Below, piece by piece: positions 1 to 8,390 of a stretch of 64,000 nt of DNA (positions within the stretch are counted from its first letter, which is position 1; each line of letters opens with the position of its first letter). Location: NCBI GenBank assembly GCA_001602925.1, contig LUZT01000006.1:250569-314568 (forward strand), read 5' to 3'. The notes under the pieces are model-generated. The model was not told the origin of the DNA, did not search any database, and worked only from the letters and a program-made list of their open reading frames with translations. Origin of the DNA: Chlorobiales bacterium Clorobi_01 (GTDB lineage: Bacteria > Bacteroidota > Chlorobiia > Chlorobiales > Chlorobiaceae). A program made the position numbers and the translations under genes.

Positions 1-378
1 TGTGGCAATGCCCTGGCCGAGTGGGCCGGTGGTCGTTTCGACGCCCGGCGTGTGGCCATACTCGGGGTGGCCCGGCGTGCGGCTGCCGAGCTGCCGGAAC
101 TGCTTCAGCTCATCCATGCCGAGGCCGTAGCCGCAGAGGTGCAGCATGGAGTAGAGCAGCGCGGAGCCATGCCCCGCCGAGAGCACGAAGCGGTCGCGGT
201 TCGGCCACTCCGGATTGGCGGGGTTGAACCGCATGATTTTGGTAAAGAGCGTGTAGGCCATCGGAGCCGCGCCGAGCGGCAGTCCGGGGTGGCCCGATTT
301 GGCTTTTTCTACCATATCGACCGCCAGAAGCCTGATGGTGGCGACGGCCTCTTCATCGATGGAACGGGTGCGTGTCAT
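1..378 (-). CDS. tkt: Transketolase, N-terminal part (runs off the left edge)
   Basis: Reading leftwards from an ATG at 376-378, 126 codons remain open to the window edge. The protein begins [20 protein letters not shown] and carries the transketolase N-terminal signatures [26 protein letters not shown] and TTGPLGQG, which line the thiamine diphosphate site. Transketolase moves two-carbon ketol units between sugar phosphates in the pentose phosphate pathway. Only about the first fifth of a normal (roughly 660-residue) enzyme is inside the window. It is divergent from the gene at 572 across a 193-bp gap. Confidence 0.93.
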   Translation of the reverse strand, partial: MTRTRSIDEEAVATIRLLAVDMVEKAKSGHPGLPLGAAPMAYTLFTKIMRFNPANPEWPNRDRFVLSAGHGSALLYSMLHLCGYGLGMDELKQFRQLGSRTPGHPEYGHTPGVETTTGPLGQGIAT

Positions 379-571
379 AATCGGATCGTTTCAGGGATTG
401 AGAGAAATCGGACGGACTCTGACAGTCAAAGTATCAACTGCCGATGGTTATCACAAAAATCGGAAACACTTGACATGCGCTCCGGTTTGGGCGGTAAAGG
501 CAGGAATCCTAACTTGATAACAGTGCGTCGCGTTTGGCTGTATCTCTTTTCTTAACCCGATTTTTTCGCTC

Positions 572-1201
572 ATGCCACTGTTTGACGGTTATGGTGTTCT
601 TGCGGGGTCGCTGCTCCGGTATGGCTGCGATAACCGGCAGGATGAATCGCACTACTATCACTGTTCGCTTCTGGTGCGGGCGCGGGCTGCTGTCTATCGC
701 TGTGTGGTGGATCTGGACAGCAAGCATCGCCGCGACGGCATTCAGTGGAAGGTCGTCGATTTGCCACAGATGCAGTCGCAACCACTGAAAGAGCGCGAGG
801 ACGGGTGGCACAGCCTTGCCATGGACGAAGCTTCGGGAGCTCTCGATTACTACCGGAGCGAGTGGCTCGGCCCATCTGAGGAGTGCGTCCGCGCCGGGCG
901 CGAAGCGTCGGCGGGCAAGTATTGCTGGAAGTATGGTACCGGGCACGATGCGTTTCGCGACCTTGAACCGCTGCTGCGGCGCGGGCGCAGAATCTTTGTC
1001 TTCGGCGAGCCGTTCCGCAATGGCAAGGGGGTACACAATATCCATCAGAACCAGGGCGACCCGCCCGGCAGCCGGTGGGCAGCGGAGAACGGCCCGTGGC
1101 AGGATGGTGCGGTAATGGTCGAGCGACCGGACGGATCGGTGGCGGCATTTCTCAGCAAGTTCAGCACCCAGCGGTTCTGCGTTGACGAAGTGTGCGCTTG
1201 A
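572..1201 (+). CDS. DUF2278 (YukJ-like) family protein
   Basis: This 209-residue protein opens with MPLFDGYGVLAGSL and has the motif GVHNIHQNQGDP near residues 150-163, the signature I associate with DUF2278/YukJ proteins. The biochemical role of the family is not established. There is no signal peptide or membrane segment, so it is probably cytoplasmic. It stands alone, with the SIMPL protein gene starting 66 bp downstream on the same strand. Confidence 0.72.
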   Translation: MPLFDGYGVLAGSLLRYGCDNRQDESHYYHCSLLVRARAAVYRCVVDLDSKHRRDGIQWKVVDLPQMQSQPLKEREDGWHSLAMDEASGALDYYRSEWLGPSEECVRAGREASAGKYCWKYGTGHDAFRDLEPLLRRGRRIFVFGEPFRNGKGVHNIHQNQGDPPGSRWAAENGPWQDGAVMVERPDGSVAAFLSKFSTQRFCVDEVCA

Positions 1202-1267
1202 GCTTTCCCAGAGGCGGTGTTATCTTTTCCCGAACCCTGTTTTTCAACGATCAGAAAGGAGATTGAT

Positions 1268-2002
1268 ATGAAAGGATATTCTGGTTTCCGGAGAGTGACG
1301 ATCATGACATTGGCGTTGCTGTGTTGCGCTTTTCCCGCCACTTCGCTTCAGGCTGGCGAGACTGGTATTGCGGTATCGGCGTCAAGCACGGTAACCTACG
1401 ATCCCGATACGGCTGAATTCACGACGACAGTTGAATCGACCGACAAGGATGCGGCCAAAGCCGCGGCAAAGGTTGCAACGCTCTGGAGTTCGCTCCAGCA
1501 AGAGTTGCGCAAGGTCGGGATTTCTTCTGCTGACGCCTCTTCGACAAGTTACACGGTGAGCCCCGAGTGGGAATGGAACAGTTCGAATGGCAAAAGGGAG
1601 TTCAGGGGATACAAGGCCCGGCATGTCGTCAGGGTTGTGGTGCGTGATCTCGGCAAGCTTGGCGGCGCGATCGACGCGGTGGTCGGCGCGGGAGCTGGTA
1701 CGGTCGATGGACTCAGCTACTCCTCCTCCAGGTTCGAGAGCCTCCGCACACAGGCGCTGGAAAATGCCGTGAAGAGCGCAAAGCATGATGCCGAGGTGAT
1801 GGCAAGGGCCGCTGGCGGGCGTCTCGGTCAGCCTCTGGAGCTTCAGTACGGCCAGCCGCAGTCCGACTATCCCGTGATGCGCGCCGCGATGGCCGAAGGG
1901 CTCAAGGCGGCTCCGGCGCCTACCGACGTCGAGCCGGGTGAACAGAAACTCACGGTGTCGGTCAGCTCCCGCTGGCAGTTCGTTTCGGGAAGCGGGAAGT
2001 AA
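1268..2002 (+). CDS. SIMPL-domain (DUF541) secreted protein
   Basis: I chose the ATG at 1268 because AAAGGAGA lies just upstream and the protein then begins with a clear signal peptide (MKGYSGFRRVTIMTLALLCC, cleavage probably after SLQA). An open frame extends further upstream but lacks these features. The mature part has the alternating pattern of the DUF541/SIMPL family, such as SSTVTYDPDTAEFTTTVEST and TSYTVSPEWEW. Members are periplasmic or outer-membrane proteins of uncertain function, linked in some bacteria to oxidative stress. The length (244 residues) is normal. Confidence 0.8.
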   Translation: MKGYSGFRRVTIMTLALLCCAFPATSLQAGETGIAVSASSTVTYDPDTAEFTTTVESTDKDAAKAAAKVATLWSSLQQELRKVGISSADASSTSYTVSPEWEWNSSNGKREFRGYKARHVVRVVVRDLGKLGGAIDAVVGAGAGTVDGLSYSSSRFESLRTQALENAVKSAKHDAEVMARAAGGRLGQPLELQYGQPQSDYPVMRAAMAEGLKAAPAPTDVEPGEQKLTVSVSSRWQFVSGSGK

Positions 2003-2089
2003 GGCAAGAAGGGGAGCGGGTTTCCGGCGGAGATCCGCTTTTTCCATTCCATACAGGTGCGGCAACGGTTTTCACCACCATGATGCGTG

Positions 2090-2677
2090 ATGGCTATGAA
2101 AAAGGACATCCTTGAGCGGTATGACCGTTTGGACGACGGCCGGGTCGTCATCGACGTCTATGCGTCGAAGGTGGAGGAGCTGTACGAGGATTTCGACAAG
2201 CAGGCGCCATTTCACCGCAAAGACCTCGACGAGGAACTCGCCGCTTACCTGCTCGACTGCGTGCGTGAAATAGGCCGGGTCGATTTCATCATCCGCATTA
2301 CGCTCGACGCTGTTCCGTCCGGCGAGCTTCAGGAGCGTATCAGGACGAGTTTGAGAAAATTCTTTATCTACCAGCGCGGACTGGAGTCGGCCTCGATGCA
2401 GCAGCTGCTGAGGAAATCCCTGTTCTTTTTTCTTCCCGGCATGGTGCTGCTTTTTTTTTCGTTATGGTTTGGCGGGGGCATGATTCCGGACGTGCGGCAG
2501 CTCGTTTACGAACGGGTGCTGGTCGAGGGCGTGACCATTGCGGCCTGGGTGTCGATCTGGGAGTCACTGAGCATTCTCATGTTCAACTGGTGGCCTGCAA
2601 GGCTGCGGATCAGGCTGAACTCCCGCATCGCTGATGCTGAAGTGCAGTTTCAGAGCCATCCGGGCATCCGGCGCTGA
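2090..2677 (+). CDS. Predicted membrane protein of unknown function
   Basis: The reading frame encodes about 195 residues. The first 105 are soluble and acidic with many Asp, Glu and Arg. Two membrane spans follow, around SLFFFLPGMVLLFFSLWFGG and VTIAAWVSIWESLSILMFN, then a short basic tail. I do not recognise the family. The start is uncertain: GTG 2087, ATG 2090 and ATG 2096 are all in frame and none has a good ribosome site. It could be a conserved Chlorobi-specific protein. Confidence 0.6.
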   Translation: MAMKKDILERYDRLDDGRVVIDVYASKVEELYEDFDKQAPFHRKDLDEELAAYLLDCVREIGRVDFIIRITLDAVPSGELQERIRTSLRKFFIYQRGLESASMQQLLRKSLFFFLPGMVLLFFSLWFGGGMIPDVRQLVYERVLVEGVTIAAWVSIWESLSILMFNWWPARLRIRLNSRIADAEVQFQSHPGIRR

Positions 2678-2903
2678 ATGGCGCGCCGGACGGCTTCATG
2701 TGGGCTGACTTTTTTGTCGCAACGAAAAAAGCTTTATCTTTACTGAATTTTATAAAAAAAGCCAGCCGGACTTCTCATGCACGGCCACAGCGCAGAAGCA
2801 TGATCTATTCCTTCCTTTCCTGTCTGTTTGTCGCCGGCTTTATGAAACGACTCAACGATCACTATGACGCGGGCTCATTTCCTGCGCTATGAGGAACATG
2901 TGT

Positions 2904-3629
2904 ATGAAAAAAAGAGGAATCGCATTGACGCTGATGCTGTTCATGGCTTTGCCCGCGACCAGCCGCTCAGTTACCCTTGATGACCAGCCGGTAGCCCGGC
3001 GAATGTCTTTGGCCATCAACTCCATCGAACAGAACAGCGACATTGATCCACAAGCCCTTCGACTTGCCCTGCAGGGCTATTTCAATCTGAAACGCCAGGG
3101 GCTTATCCGCCGTGAAGGCCTCATTACGCTCATCGATTTCGACAAACCTTCCGACTGTAAACGTCTTTTCATCATCGATATCAATAGCGGAACAGTCATT
3201 CAGACTGCGCTTGTCGCTCACGGCAGAGGGAGCGGTGATATCATGGCGACCAGTTTCTCTAACCAACCCGGTTCGAACAAGAGCAGTCTCGGATTCTATC
3301 TGACCGAAAATACCTACACCGGCAAAAACGGTTACTCCCTTGTGCTGAAAGGTCTCGATCAGGGAATCAACGACAAAGCCGAACAGAGAAGCATCGTGAT
3401 CCACGGCGCGGATTATGTTTCCGAAGAGTATATCAGACAAAACGGTCGTCTTGGCCGCAGCCTGGGGTGCCCTGCATTGTCGATGGATCTGTGTCCTGAG
3501 GTGATTGATCTGATCAAGGATGGAACTTGCCTCTTTATTTATCAGAAAGGACAGGAGTACGCTTCCCGGTCAGTTGTTCTCAATCCTGAACTCGCGCGCG
3601 GGGCAGGGAAGAGAGATAATCAAGCATAA
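2904..3629 (+). CDS. L,D-transpeptidase catalytic-domain protein (YkuD_2 type), secreted
   Basis: The 241-residue product starts at ATG 2904, which has GAGGA eight bases upstream; earlier in-frame ATGs at 2889 and 2898 are less well placed. A signal peptide (MKKRGIALTLMLFMALPATS) sends it to the periplasm. The catalytic signature is IVIHGAD (His about residue 167) followed by SLGCPA (Cys about residue 189), as in L,D-transpeptidases that cross-link or trim peptidoglycan. The family assignment is from motifs only. A second, larger L,D-transpeptidase gene starts 11 bp downstream, so the two are probably cotranscribed. Confidence 0.82.
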   Translation: MKKRGIALTLMLFMALPATSRSVTLDDQPVARRMSLAINSIEQNSDIDPQALRLALQGYFNLKRQGLIRREGLITLIDFDKPSDCKRLFIIDINSGTVIQTALVAHGRGSGDIMATSFSNQPGSNKSSLGFYLTENTYTGKNGYSLVLKGLDQGINDKAEQRSIVIHGADYVSEEYIRQNGRLGRSLGCPALSMDLCPEVIDLIKDGTCLFIYQKGQEYASRSVVLNPELARGAGKRDNQA

Positions 3630-3640
3630 GGTAATTTTTG

Positions 3641-5356
3641 ATGGTTTTTTTAGTATTGCTCTGGTTCGCGCTGATGCCGGTCGTCAGTATTGTATCGCCT
3701 GTTCAGGCCTATGCAGCTGACAGCACCGGAATCCGTGAACTTCCTCCGGAGCAGACGGTCAATATGTATCTGAAGGGTTATCTCGACCGTCTCAACCGCC
3801 TCGATGCGACTTCCTCTTCTGGCCGCATTGAAATTGATGGTCAGTTGCAGCGGTTTTACAAAGCGCTGGATTATCGTGCCGCATGGACCAATCGCAAGGC
3901 TATTGCCCGCCTTGTCGAGCTTGTCGGCGAGTGTGGAAGCGACGGGCTCAATCCCTCCGATTACCATTACGACCAGATCAAGGAATTTGCGGCAAATCCT
4001 CCCGGATCGCCGGCATTGAAAGCGAAGGCCGATCTTTTGATGACCGACGCCCTGTTCTCGCTGATGTCGCACCTGCGCTCGGGCAAGGTTATGCCCAGGG
4101 CGCTCGATTCGAACTGGAACATCCCGGTCCCAAAGCCAGCCGCGAACTATGACCAGATGCTGATGACAGCGGTCATGGGGAGCAAGTTTCCCGAGATGAT
4201 CTCGGTGTTGAGGAACCCGTCGCCCGAGTATGTGCTTCTGCGCAAAAATCTTTTACGCTACCGGAAGATCGCTGAAAACGGCGGATGGCAGCCGGTATAC
4301 CAGGGGCCCAATATTGAAAAAGTCGGCCAGGTCGATAAACGTATGCCGCTTGTCCGCCAGCGTCTCATCCTGTCGGGTGACCTTGCGGCCGATAAGCCTG
4401 TCGTCCCGGCAGACAGTTCCATACCCTCCGCTGCTCCTGTGCCTTCCGATCAGGTCTACACCCAGGAGCTGTTCGATGCCGTGCTGGCCTTTCAGCAAAG
4501 TCACGGACTGTCAGCTGACGGCATCATAGGCCTCGAAACTCTTAATGCCATGAACTATCCTGCCGGGTTGCGGGCCGATCAGATTCGTGTGAATCTCGAA
4601 CGGGAGCGCTGGTATGACGGTATTCTGGGCAGCACGTATGTGGTGGTGAACATCCCGGCATTCTCGGTCGAATATGTCAAGGATAACGAGGTTCGCTGGA
4701 AGTCGCGGGTTATCGTCGGAAAGCCCGGTACACAGACACCGATTTTTGCCGCCCAGGTACAATCTGTCATTTTCAATCCCCGCTGGGTGATTCCTCCGGG
4801 TATTCTGTCGAAGGAGGCCATTCCGGCGATCAGGAAGGATGTCGGCTACCTCGCAAAGCACCAGTTGACTGTTGTGGACAGCAATGGCAAACCGGTTGAT
4901 CCGTCCCGGGTCAACTGGTACAGTGATGGTGGATTCCCGTACCGGCTGGTTCAGGCTTCGGGTGATGACGGCTCGCTGGGCAGAATCAAGTTCAATATGC
5001 CCAACCGTTTCACGGTCTACATGCACGACACGCCGACCAAACCGCTGTTTGAACGCAGCATGCGGGCTTACAGTCACGGATGCGTCAGGGTGGACAAGCC
5101 TTACGAACTTGCCGAGCATTTGATGCGTGATTCGGAAAATTGGAGCCTGTCGAAGATCGAGGCCGCTATCAATACCGGTAAGACACGCACGATACCTCTT
5201 ACGGTCAAGGTCCCGGTCTATTTCTTTTACCAGACCGCTTTTGCCGACGGAAACAAAATCGGCTTCAGGAATGACATCTACGACAGAGACAAAGAGTTGC
5301 TCGATGCCCTTAACAGCAACAAATGGGGCCGTAGTGTAGAGGAGGCCACGCGATAG
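3641..5356 (+). CDS. YcbB-type murein L,D-transpeptidase
   Basis: This is a 571-residue exported protein with an N-terminal hydrophobic segment (MVFLVLLWFALMPVVSIVS). A peptidoglycan-binding domain sits near residues 270-305 (FQQSHGLSADGIIGLETLNA) and a YkuD catalytic domain near 320-510. The nucleophile motif SHGCVRVDKP is at about residues 476-485. The layout matches YcbB/LdtD enzymes, which make 3-3 cross-links in peptidoglycan. I use ATG 3641; a TTG sits immediately before it. The gene follows the other L,D-transpeptidase gene closely. Confidence 0.88.
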   Translation: MVFLVLLWFALMPVVSIVSPVQAYAADSTGIRELPPEQTVNMYLKGYLDRLNRLDATSSSGRIEIDGQLQRFYKALDYRAAWTNRKAIARLVELVGECGSDGLNPSDYHYDQIKEFAANPPGSPALKAKADLLMTDALFSLMSHLRSGKVMPRALDSNWNIPVPKPAANYDQMLMTAVMGSKFPEMISVLRNPSPEYVLLRKNLLRYRKIAENGGWQPVYQGPNIEKVGQVDKRMPLVRQRLILSGDLAADKPVVPADSSIPSAAPVPSDQVYTQELFDAVLAFQQSHGLSADGIIGLETLNAMNYPAGLRADQIRVNLERERWYDGILGSTYVVVNIPAFSVEYVKDNEVRWKSRVIVGKPGTQTPIFAAQVQSVIFNPRWVIPPGILSKEAIPAIRKDVGYLAKHQLTVVDSNGKPVDPSRVNWYSDGGFPYRLVQASGDDGSLGRIKFNMPNRFTVYMHDTPTKPLFERSMRAYSHGCVRVDKPYELAEHLMRDSENWSLSKIEAAINTGKTRTIPLTVKVPVYFFYQTAFADGNKIGFRNDIYDRDKELLDALNSNKWGRSVEEATR

Positions 5357-5389
5357 CCTGTTTGCCCGGAACCTCAAGCCATCGCCCCC

Positions 5390-5857
5390 ATGCCATTTAC
5401 CGTCACCATTGAAGTCTCGAAGCAGTTCGAGACTTCAACCTCGCCAGAGAAGGTTTTCGCACTCCTTGCCGACGTGCCCCGTTCCGCTTCGTATTTTCCC
5501 GATGTCGAAAAGCTTGAACCGCTTGGCGGCAATGCCTTCCGCTGGATCATGGAAAAAATCGCCATCGGCGACCACACCCTCCAACAGACCATCTACGCCT
5601 GCGTTTACCGCAGCGACCGCGCGACGATGAGCGTGGACTGGGTGCCCGTCGAGGGCGAGGGCAATGCGCGGGTTGAAGGTAACTGGCAGATCGAACCCGC
5701 CGGAACCGGCACGAAGGTTCAGCTCCACACCAAAGGCACGCTCGAAGTCGATTTGCCCGGATTTCTGCAATTCCTTCTTTCGCCTCTTATCGAAATCGCC
5801 TTCATCCAGAAGATCGACCGGTATATCTCGAACCTCAAGGAGACTTTCGCGAAGTAA
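5390..5857 (+). CDS. SRPBCC / polyketide-cyclase-like lipid-binding fold protein
   Basis: This 155-residue protein looks like a START/SRPBCC (Bet v1-like) fold. It has FETSTSPEKVFALLADVPR near the start, a central antiparallel beta pattern (VQLHTKGTLEVDLPG), and a long C-terminal helix (FIQKIDRYISNLKETFA). Such proteins bind hydrophobic ligands; no ligand can be inferred here. It lies 33 bp after the L,D-transpeptidase gene and may belong to the same transcript. There is no signal peptide. Confidence 0.68.
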   Translation: MPFTVTIEVSKQFETSTSPEKVFALLADVPRSASYFPDVEKLEPLGGNAFRWIMEKIAIGDHTLQQTIYACVYRSDRATMSVDWVPVEGEGNARVEGNWQIEPAGTGTKVQLHTKGTLEVDLPGFLQFLLSPLIEIAFIQKIDRYISNLKETFAK

Positions 5858-5953
5858 ATCCTTTTTATCGAACGAAACGGAGGGATGAATTGTATCCGGA
5901 TCGAAATCGATTTTTCTGCAGGATAGACTGTGACACACAAGCACCCGCTTGCC

Positions 5954-6517
5954 TTACAGGCTCAGGAGCTTGTCAAGGTCGTTCTGGAATGAATTGAGGT
6001 CGTCGTAGTTTTTCGACCCGAGATTCATGTGCCCGTTATCCGCTGTCAGTTCACCCATGACGGTTTTCGAGCTGCTTTTTGCTGTATCGCTGAAATTTTC
6101 GAGAGTGATGAAGCGGTACTTCCCTCCCATTTTTACCAGAGCAGCCTGAATGCTGAGCGCCTCGAAACGCGGTTCCGGGAACGAGATCAGCACAAGGTCG
6201 TAACCGGTTTTATGAACGGGCGTGAAGGTTATACCTGTGGCGTACTCCTTGCCGAGCGGCTCTTCGACGATGTCACGGAACGGTTTTGTGTTGCCGGTGT
6301 ACAGGTCGTTGAAGAACCTCGGGCCATTTTCTGAAAACAGGATTTCCGGAATGATGGCGTAATGAAGAGCGAACAGCATTTCTTTCGTGGAGCTGTCGAT
6401 TTTCATGACCGTTGCCGTAGGCTCTTCACCCAGCGCCGTCGAGGGGATCGAAAAGAGGCCGCCACCCAGGGAGAGCGATGCGGAAAGCAGCAGGGTGCTG
6501 AATCGGTTTCTGTTCAT
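5954..6517 (-). CDS. Secreted protein of unknown function
   Basis: The 187-residue product begins MNRNRFSTLLLSASLSLGGG and has a signal peptide ending near STALG, so it should be periplasmic. The mature part contains FSENGPRFFNDLYTGN and GYDLVLISFPEPRFEA, which I do not recognise as a known family. There are no Cys residues, so disulfides are absent. It is convergent with the SRPBCC gene and divergent from the gene at 6744. Confidence 0.66.
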   Translation of the reverse strand: MNRNRFSTLLLSASLSLGGGLFSIPSTALGEEPTATVMKIDSSTKEMLFALHYAIIPEILFSENGPRFFNDLYTGNTKPFRDIVEEPLGKEYATGITFTPVHKTGYDLVLISFPEPRFEALSIQAALVKMGGKYRFITLENFSDTAKSSSKTVMGELTADNGHMNLGSKNYDDLNSFQNDLDKLLSL

Positions 6518-6577
6518 CGTGCGCGGTGATCGTGTTTGATGGATGGGAGTTAGCGTTTTGCTGTTGTCAGAAGATAT

Positions 6578-6614
6578 AACAATTGTTAATATTTTGGCAG
6601 GGTTTTCCGAAAAT
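6578..6614 (+). promoter_or_regulatory. Shared upstream element, copy 1 (AACAATTGT-N18-TTCCGAAAAT)
   Basis: AACAATTGT at 6578-6586 and TTCCGAAAAT at 6605-6614 are separated by exactly 18 bases. The same two blocks at the same spacing occur at 14124-14160 upstream of sucA. The element sits in the 226-bp divergent gap upstream of the gene at 6744. A promoter or operator role is an inference from the conservation and placement. Confidence 0.45.
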
Positions 6615-6743
6615 CTATTTATCTGGCGAGTGTTGTCCTTTCCCGACAGTTGTCAGGATCGGGATGTCAGGGATGACTTCGGTTGTTCGGGATATTTCCG
6701 TTTCTTTAGGGCATGACATGCCAACTCAAAAGCCACACGACCA

Positions 6744-7160
6744 ATGTACGACCAACCTGAAAAGAGCCTCGAATCGGTAACAAAACTCTCGCTTCAATTC
6801 CTCGCCGAAGCTATCGGCCAGTGTCCCGCCGGACTTGAAAAGAGCGCGAATCAGGATGTCGTGTTCGCCGTGGTGGGCTTTCAGTACGGCGCGGTGCAGA
6901 GCGCGGCGTATGTAGCCGGGCTTGGCGCGGATGACTGGAACAGCATCGCCGGCGAGGTGATCGCCCGAATCAACGGTTTCGAGCAGGAGGTGGTTGCGCA
7001 ATTCCTCTCCGTTATGCCGATGCTCGCCCGGAAGGAGTATCCCCCGATCACCATCGGCGGCCAGGCGATCATCCGCTTCTACAACGCCGCCACCGATGAA
7101 GAAAAGCTCACCGCCGCCGGAGCGCTGCGCGAAATTCTCCGTCAGATTGACGAAGCGTAA
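6744..7160 (+). CDS. Conserved protein of unknown function, 138 residues
   Basis: The product starts MYDQPEKSLESVTKLSLQFL and is a soluble, probably helical protein with no signal peptide. I do not recognise the family. Its C-terminal part (ITIGGQAIIRFYN, about residues 102-114) has a decayed second copy at about 8322-8353, which shows that sequence from this gene was once duplicated. It has its own upstream region with a promoter-like element at 6578-6614. Confidence 0.66.
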   Translation: MYDQPEKSLESVTKLSLQFLAEAIGQCPAGLEKSANQDVVFAVVGFQYGAVQSAAYVAGLGADDWNSIAGEVIARINGFEQEVVAQFLSVMPMLARKEYPPITIGGQAIIRFYNAATDEEKLTAAGALREILRQIDEA

Positions 7161-7257
7161 CGGGCTGGCGTTTGGATCAGGCGCACAAAATCCGTGAAAA
7201 ATTGTTAACATCAAGGTGGGCAATGCCGCTTTGTCAAGCTGGATAACAGGAGAATCG

Positions 7258-7485
7258 ATGAATACCGCTGAAAAAATAAATAAAGCCATACAGGGACTTT
7301 CCGAGCCGATGCGTCATGAGGTGCTCGATTTTGCCGAGTTTCTCAAGCAGAAAAGAGCTGCGGGAGTTTTAAAAACAGGCAATATCGCTGAACGGATTCA
7401 CAGGCATTTTGCAGGACTGGATATAGAAAATATTCCTCTTCCAGAGCGTCATGTGACCCGCACCCCTCCTTCCTTTGGCGATTGA
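7258..7485 (+). CDS. vapB: VapB-type antitoxin (DUF2281-like)
   Basis: I start this 75-residue protein at ATG 7258, which follows an ACAGGAGA ribosome site at 7246-7253. It contains LSEPMRHEVLDFAEFLKQK, the helical motif of DUF2281-type antitoxins. Its stop codon overlaps the ATG of the PIN-domain gene by one base (TGATG), a hallmark of toxin-antitoxin pairs. The product is expected to bind and neutralise that toxin and to repress the operon. Confidence 0.82.
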   Translation: MNTAEKINKAIQGLSEPMRHEVLDFAEFLKQKRAAGVLKTGNIAERIHRHFAGLDIENIPLPERHVTRTPPSFGD

Positions 7486-7919
7486 TGAGCACGTCATTTC
7501 TGATCGATACCAACGTTCTGTCCGAGTTGATGCGTTCTCAGCCGGACGTTCAGGTTCTGAACTGGTTTGAACGTCATATCGATGCTGAATTCTTCACCTC
7601 ATCGATTACAAAAGCCGAGATTTTTCTCGGTATTGCATTGCTTCAAAAGGGCAAACGTCGAACGCAGTTGGAAGCAGCGGCAAAGTCAATGTTCACTGAA
7701 GATTTCTCTGGACGCTGTCTTCCTTTTGATACTCCATCGGCAGAGGTTTATGCCCGGCTTGTTGCGGACAGGCAACGTCTTGGTAAGCCGATAACTACCG
7801 AAGATGCCCAGATCGCGGCTGTCGCTCTGTCAGCCAATCTTACTCTTCTTACTCGTAATACAAAGGATTTTGTTGATATCGAGGGGCTAAAGCTTGTGAA
7901 TCCCTGGCTAAAATCATGA
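7485..7919 (+). CDS. vapC: VapC-type toxin, PIN-domain ribonuclease
   Basis: This 144-residue protein begins MSTSFLIDTNVLSELMR, with the first PIN-domain Asp in LIDTN. The other acidic metal-binding residues appear in SSITKAEIFLG and TTEDAQIAAVA, followed by LLTRNTKDF. PIN-domain toxins cleave tRNA or rRNA when not bound by their antitoxin. It is translationally coupled to vapB. The length is typical. The target RNA cannot be inferred. Confidence 0.9.
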   Translation: MSTSFLIDTNVLSELMRSQPDVQVLNWFERHIDAEFFTSSITKAEIFLGIALLQKGKRRTQLEAAAKSMFTEDFSGRCLPFDTPSAEVYARLVADRQRLGKPITTEDAQIAAVALSANLTLLTRNTKDFVDIEGLKLVNPWLKS

Positions 7920-7996
7920 GCTGCTTCCATGCTCAGGTCGAGATGTAAGTGCTCTTGTACGAATGCCTCATCATCAATTTTAGCCATAGCGGAATA

Positions 7997-8302
7997 ATGC
8001 GGCCATTTGCGATTTTTTCTGCAACAACGCTGGTGACGTTTGCGCTTATGCTTGCAGCAAACATTCTGGCGTTGCCGGTGGTTTTTGATACGCAGGGTGT
8101 CGGATGGTCAGCCGCGCCTTTTCGCAGTGCTTTGGTCTTTGTAGGCTATCTGCTGCAAATACCTCTGGAGACAACCTATGCGCTTGCGGGTAATCGGTCG
8201 AATTATGGTATGGTTGTTATTGTTGTGTTGTCGGTTCTCTATGGAGTCGGAGCTGTGGGGATTTGGGCGTTTTGGGGGCGATATAGAAAGGGGCGAAAGT
8301 GA
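7997..8302 (+). CDS. Small membrane protein of unknown function
   Basis: From ATG 7997 the 101-residue product has three predicted membrane spans (FSATTLVTFALMLAANILAL, SALVFVGYLLQIPLETTYAL and MVVIVVLSVLYGVGAVGIWA) and a short basic tail GRYRKGRK. I do not recognise it. An upstream GTG at 7949 is in frame, but the ATG puts the first span near the N-terminus. It lies 77 bp after vapC and may be a passenger of the same accessory segment. Confidence 0.5.
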   Translation: MRPFAIFSATTLVTFALMLAANILALPVVFDTQGVGWSAAPFRSALVFVGYLLQIPLETTYALAGNRSNYGMVVIVVLSVLYGVGAVGIWAFWGRYRKGRK

Positions 8303-8321
8303 GTGCAATGCTTGAAATCAC

Positions 8322-8353
8322 TCCGATCAGCATCGGAGGCCAGACGATTATCT
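8322..8353 (+). pseudogene. Decayed fragment copied from the gene at 6744-7160
   Basis: The bases at 8322-8353 match the stretch at about 7044-7075 at roughly 27 of 32 positions, including the translated core ISIGGQTII versus ITIGGQAII. No open gene surrounds it. It is best read as the relic of a partial duplication, and it brackets the vapBC and membrane-protein segment together with the intact gene. Confidence 0.6.
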
Positions 8354-8390
8354 GCTTAACTTATAACTTTAGCTGTGTAAGGAGAATCTA

